Part shown: positions 7,501 to 9,944 of the stretch, in pieces
Numbering within the stretch: position 1 is the stretch's first letter
Layout: every line of letters begins with the position of its first letter
Assembly: GCA_021740025.1 (NCBI GenBank)
Contig: JAIPAN010000021.1
Coordinates: 1-9,944, forward strand
DNA: 9,944 nucleotides
Direction: 5' to 3'
Origin: Sphingobacteriaceae bacterium
GTDB taxonomy: Bacteria; Bacteroidota; Bacteroidia; Sphingobacteriales; Sphingobacteriaceae
Translations under genes and position numbers: made by a program
Notes under the pieces: model-generated
Database searches by the model: none
Seen by the model: the letters and a program-made list of their open reading frames with translations, nothing else
Told to the model about the DNA's origin: nothing

Positions 7501-7522
7501 AAGCCCCGATAAAAGGGGGTTT
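7501..7522 (+). promoter_or_regulatory. Leader hairpin at the 5' end of the rpmB mRNA
   Basis: AAGCCCC (7501-7507) can pair with GGGGTTT (7516-7522) around an 8-base A-rich loop, with one G-U pair. It lies between the predicted promoter and the rpmB start, at the extreme 5' end of the transcript. It could be an autoregulatory leader bound by a ribosomal protein, a stability hairpin or a weak attenuator. The TTTT after it is short. Function is inference. Confidence 0.35.
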
Positions 7523-7545
7523 TAATAAGCTAAAAATCAAAAGTC

Positions 7546-7779
7546 ATGTCGAGAGTTTGTGATTTAACAGGAAAAATGCCGATTAAAGGCCACCACGTTT
7601 CGAATTCGAATGTGAAAACCAATCGTAAATTTTATCCTAACCTACAGGTGAAAAAGTTTTATATCCCTGAAGAAGACCGTTGGATTACGTTGAAAGTAAG
7701 TACTTCAGCGATTAAAACCATTAGTAAAAATGGTATTACTGCGGTAATTAACAAGTTCCTTAAAAAAGGATACATTTAG
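7546..7779 (+). CDS. rpmB: 50S ribosomal protein L28 (bL28)
   Basis: This 77-residue basic protein of the large ribosomal subunit begins MSRVCDLTGKMPIKGHHVSN and contains the NRKFYPNLQVKKFYIPEE block and the C-terminal GITAVINKFLKKGYI. These are standard for bL28 of Bacteroidota. Only one Cys is present, so no zinc ribbon is formed. The leader before the ATG is A-rich with no Shine-Dalgarno, as expected for the phylum. It is the first gene of a cluster with rpmG (27 bases downstream) and DUF4295. The stop is TAG. Confidence 0.97.
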   Translation: MSRVCDLTGKMPIKGHHVSNSNVKTNRKFYPNLQVKKFYIPEEDRWITLKVSTSAIKTISKNGITAVINKFLKKGYI

Positions 7780-7806
7780 GCTAAGAGTTTTTAAAAAAAT
7801 ACAGCA

Positions 7807-7989
7807 ATGGCTAAAAAAGGAAATAGAGTTCAGGTAATTTTAGAATGCACCGAGCACAAAGAAAGCGGTATGCCGGGAATGTCTCGTTACATTACTACCA
7901 AGAACAAGAAAAACACTACTGAGCGTTTAGAATTGAAAAAATTCAACCCAGTATTGCGTAAAGTAACCGTACACAAAGAAATTAAGTAA
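7807..7989 (+). CDS. rpmG: 50S ribosomal protein L33 (bL33)
   Basis: This 60-residue basic large-subunit protein begins [18 protein letters not shown] and contains [20 protein letters not shown] and the end [15 protein letters not shown], all typical of bL33. It has a single Cys (residue 14) and lacks the paired CxxC motifs, so it is the zinc-independent form. The start follows ATACAGCA, similar to the leader of the next gene (AATACA). The spacing of 27 bases after rpmB and 33 bases before DUF4295 supports one transcript. Confidence 0.97.
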   Translation: MAKKGNRVQVILECTEHKESGMPGMSRYITTKNKKNTTERLELKKFNPVLRKVTVHKEIK

Positions 7990-8022
7990 TAAAATTGGGC
8001 AACCAATTTAAATTGAAATACA

Positions 8023-8196
8023 ATGGCTAAGAAAGTAGTTGCAACCTTGAAAACTGGTACTGGTAAAGAATACTCTAAAGTAATTACCATGACTAAATCT
8101 CCAAAAACTGGAGCTTACAGCTTTAAAGAGCAAATTGTGCACAACGATCACATTAAAGATGCGATTGCGGTTGCCAAAGAACAAGCTGCTGAGTAA
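8023..8196 (+). CDS. DUF4295 small basic protein
   Basis: A 57-residue frame begins MAKKVVATLKTGTGKEYSKV, continues with TMTKSPKTGAYSFKEQIV and ends AKEQAAE. This matches the DUF4295 family, conserved in Bacteroidota directly after rpmG. Its function is not established; size, basic charge and constant linkage to ribosomal-protein genes suggest a ribosome-associated role, which is inference. The ATG follows GAAATACA, an A-rich leader like that of rpmG. The stop TAA is followed after 19 bases by a terminator hairpin. Confidence 0.92.
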   Translation: MAKKVVATLKTGTGKEYSKVITMTKSPKTGAYSFKEQIVHNDHIKDAIAVAKEQAAE

Positions 8197-8215
8197 TTAA
8201 CAGCTGATACATTTT

Positions 8216-8251
8216 AAAAGCCTCCCCGAAATAACGTGGGCGGCTTTTTTT
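8216..8251 (+). terminator. Intrinsic terminator after the rpmB-rpmG-DUF4295 cluster
   Basis: AAAAGCC (8216-8222) pairs with GGCTTTT (8242-8248). The inner CCC (8224-8226) pairs with GGG (8238-8240) across a single T/C mismatch. A run of seven T follows (8245-8251). The form and place indicate Rho-independent termination, separating the ribosomal cluster from ftsY, although read-through is possible since no clear ftsY promoter is visible. Confidence 0.8.
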
Positions 8252-8266
8252 GTTTAAATTCGTAGC

Positions 8267-9454
8267 ATGGGATTATTTGATTTATTCAGAAAAAAGACAC
8301 CTACCCCACCTCCGGTAGAAGAAAAGCCTGTAAAAGAAGAAGTGGCTGGGCCTATTCCCGTAATGGAAGAAACGCCCACTACTACTGAAGTGGCTGCAGA
8401 ACCCACTCCTGTAGCGGAGCCAATTGACTTAGCGCCTGAGCCTCAAACTCCCGAGCCAAGCCCAGAGCCTGTGGGAGAGATTGTTCCCCAAGCAACAGCG
8501 GTAGAAGTTTCGGCTGCTCCCGAAGAACTTGAAGATAAAGAACAACTCCAAAAAAGCTTAGCCAAAACCAAAGAAGGCCTATTTGCTAAAATTACGAAAG
8601 TAGTTATTGGTAAATCTACCGTAGATGCCGACGTTTTAGATGAATTGGAAGAAGTACTCATTACTTCGGATGTGGGTGTGAATACTACCCTCAAAATTAT
8701 TAAACGTATTGAAAACCGGGTAGCGAAGGATAAATACCTAAACCCTGCTCAACTAAACGACTTATTAAGAGACGAAATTCAGCAGCTTTTGGCCGAAAAC
8801 AATAGCAACGATTTCGAAAACTTTGAATACGGCCAACAAAAACCCTACGTAATTATGGTAGTGGGCGTTAATGGCGTAGGTAAAACTACAACCATTGGCA
8901 AATTGGCCCATAAATTAAAAGCCGCTGGCAACCAAGTGGTTTTAGGTGCTGCCGATACCTTTAGAGCTGCCGCAGTTGATCAACTTAAATTATGAGGCGA
9001 ACGTGTAGGTGTGCGGGTAGTGGCGCAAGCCATGGGTTCCGATCCGGCATCGGTTGCTTTTGACACCGTTCAATCGGCCGCTGCCAATGGCGACGATGTG
9101 GCCATAATTGATACCGCTGGTCGTTTGCACAATAAAGTAACCCTCATGAACGAGTTAACCAAGATTAAAAACGTGATGGATAAAATTGTTCCAGGGGCAC
9201 CACACGAAATTTTATTGGTATTAGACGCCTCAACCGGCCAAAATGCCCTTGAGCAATGCCGCCAGTTTACCGAAGCAACGGCAGTAAATGCCTTGGCCCT
9301 CACCAAATTAGATGGCACCGCCAAAGGTGGTGTGGTAATTGGCATTTCCGACGTATTTAAAATTCCGGTAAAATACATTGGCGTTGGCGAAAGCATCAAC
9401 GACTTACAACTCTTCAATAAAAAAGAATTTGTAGCTTCTCTATTTAAAGCCTAA
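8267..9454 (+). pseudogene. ftsY: Signal recognition particle receptor FtsY, frame interrupted by one in-frame TGA
   Basis: FtsY is the SRP-receptor GTPase that docks ribosome-nascent-chain complexes at the membrane. Counting the stop as one residue, the product is 395 residues. Residues 1-90 form an acidic Pro/Glu-rich A region. The N domain follows (about 92-175). The G domain has the P-loop [10 protein letters not shown] (200-209), [11 protein letters not shown] (230-240), DTAGR (282-286) and TKLDGTAKGG (346-355). Codon 243 (8993-8995) is TGA. The family has Trp here, in the context QLKxWGERVG, so TGG to TGA is a single base change. The frame is otherwise intact on both sides, and GERVGVRVVAQ follows directly. 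Read as a stop, it would remove DTAGR and the rest of the GTPase from an essential protein. A sequence error or very recent nonsense mutation is therefore likelier than an old pseudogene. rimO starts immediately after its TAA. Confidence 0.9.
8993..8995 (+). other. In-frame TGA at the conserved Trp codon of ftsY
   Basis: The codon lies between CTT AAA TTA and GGC GAA CGT. FtsY proteins have VWGER or LWGER at this point. One G-to-A change explains it. Confidence 0.9.
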
Positions 9455-9944
9455 ATGAAAACCAAACATAGCTCCAGCGCTCCCGTACAAAAACCCAAAG
9501 TAAATGTAATTACCTTGGGCTGTTCTAAAAATGTGTACGATTCGGAAGTATTAATGGGTCAACTCAAAGGAAGCAACCTAAACGTTAGCCATGAATCGGA
9601 AATTTTAGGCAAAGACGATATTGTGGTGATTAATACCTGCGGATTTATTGACAATGCCAAGCAAGAATCTATAGATACCATTTTACAATACAGCGCCCTT
9701 AAAGAGCAAGGTAAAATTGGTAAAGTAAATGTACCCGGATTCTTATCTGATCGTTATAAACCCGAATTCCAAGCAGAAATTACCAATGTGGATGCCTATT
9801 TCGGCACCAATGATTAACCCGAATTATTGGCTAGTATTGGGGTTAATTATAAACACGAACTCATTGGCGAACGCCTCTTAACCAGCCCTTCCCATTTTGC
9901 CTATTTTAAAATTGCCGAAGGCTGCAACCGCGCCTGTTCTTTTT
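9455..9944 (+). pseudogene. rimO: Ribosomal protein S12 methylthiotransferase RimO, partial, frame interrupted by one in-frame TAA
   Basis: RimO is a radical-SAM enzyme that methylthiolates an Asp of ribosomal protein uS12. The window holds 163 codons, including the stop, and is cut at the right edge. The N-terminal UPF0004 domain shows VITLGCSKNVYDSEVLMGQL (Cys23) and VVINTCGFIDNAKQESID (Cys62). The third cluster cysteine, normally in VTGCLS, is replaced: the sequence reads NVPGFLSDRYKPE with Phe96. At codon 121 (9815-9817) the frame meets TAA after DAYFGTND, where related proteins continue with a residue such as Leu, then Pro. The same frame then runs on through PELLASIG, YKHELIGERLLTSPSHFAYF and KIAEGCNRACSF, the start of the radical-SAM CxxxCxxC motif, to the edge. 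The ATG abuts the ftsY stop with no gap. The gene is either miscalled at several bases or freshly decayed. MiaB-type relatives are the alternative, but TLGCSKN and SHFAYFKIAEGC favour RimO. Confidence 0.85.
9815..9817 (+). other. In-frame TAA inside rimO
   Basis: The codon lies between GGC ACC AAT GAT and CCC GAA TTA. A Leu codon TTA, common at this family position, differs by one base. Conserved sequence resumes in the same frame, so no insertion or deletion is involved. Confidence 0.85.

Noticed and set aside
8993..8995. Selenocysteine or programmed read-through at the ftsY TGA
   Set aside because: The family residue is Trp, not Cys, and I see no stable hairpin placed immediately downstream. 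A single point change is simpler.
8267..9454. UGA reassigned to Trp (genetic code 4 or 25)
   Set aside because: Only one TGA falls in a frame, while about 16 Trp in acs and those in the other genes are all TGG; genomes with reassigned UGA use TGA heavily. rimO also has a TAA, which such a code would not explain. The TGA stop at 4404-4406 is only weak evidence, because read-through there would end at a TAG five codons later.
9011..9454. A separate gene starting at GTG 9011 for the C-terminal half of FtsY
   Set aside because: The frame is continuous with the upstream part, and the segment lacks the P-loop, so it would not be a functional GTPase alone.
1..9944. Mobile element, CRISPR array, defence island or other novel system
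   Set aside because: No transposase, integrase, phage gene, terminal inverted repeat or regular direct repeat is visible. Gene content and order are ordinary housekeeping.

Overview
This window is chromosomal housekeeping DNA from a member of the Bacteroidota. Four things point there. The gene order rpmB-rpmG-DUF4295-ftsY-rimO is typical of the phylum, and DUF4295 is largely confined to it. Two promoters fit the Bacteroidota pattern of TTG/TTTG, about 20 bases, then TAnnTTTG. Start codons follow A-rich leaders with no clear Shine-Dalgarno sequence. Several proteins (DUF2490, SurE, LpxB) resemble Bacteroidota versions. I cannot place it more finely.

Layout, left to right. Positions 1-365 (minus) hold the N-terminal part of a secreted DUF2490-like protein that runs off the left edge. 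A strong hairpin at 375-404 separates it from a minus-strand pair: a SulP anion transporter with a STAS domain (1080-2717) and a beta-carbonic anhydrase (417-1058), plausibly a bicarbonate uptake/CO2 hydration unit. Upstream lies a small unrecognised gene (2781-3101) with its own good promoter. Next comes a tRNA-Ala(GGC) with an intrinsic terminator. Then a tightly packed minus-strand cluster reads, in transcription order, acs - surE - small membrane protein - lpxB, with gaps or overlaps of 15, -17 and -4 bases. The tRNA lies 27 bases after lpxB.

A 174-base divergent intergenic region (7372-7545) carries the promoter and a 5' leader hairpin for the plus-strand ribosomal cluster: rpmB (bL28), rpmG (bL33) and a DUF4295 small protein, closed by a terminator at 8216-8251. 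ftsY (8267-9454) and rimO (9455 to the right edge) follow.

The real anomaly is at the right end. ftsY has an in-frame TGA where a conserved Trp is expected. rimO has an in-frame TAA, and its third N-terminal cluster cysteine reads Phe, with other atypical residues nearby. Both reading frames continue perfectly with family-conserved sequence after the stop. This looks like point-level sequence error or very recent decay rather than a new genetic code, because every other recognisable Trp in the window is TGG. I found no mobile element, CRISPR array, defence cassette or other undescribed system.
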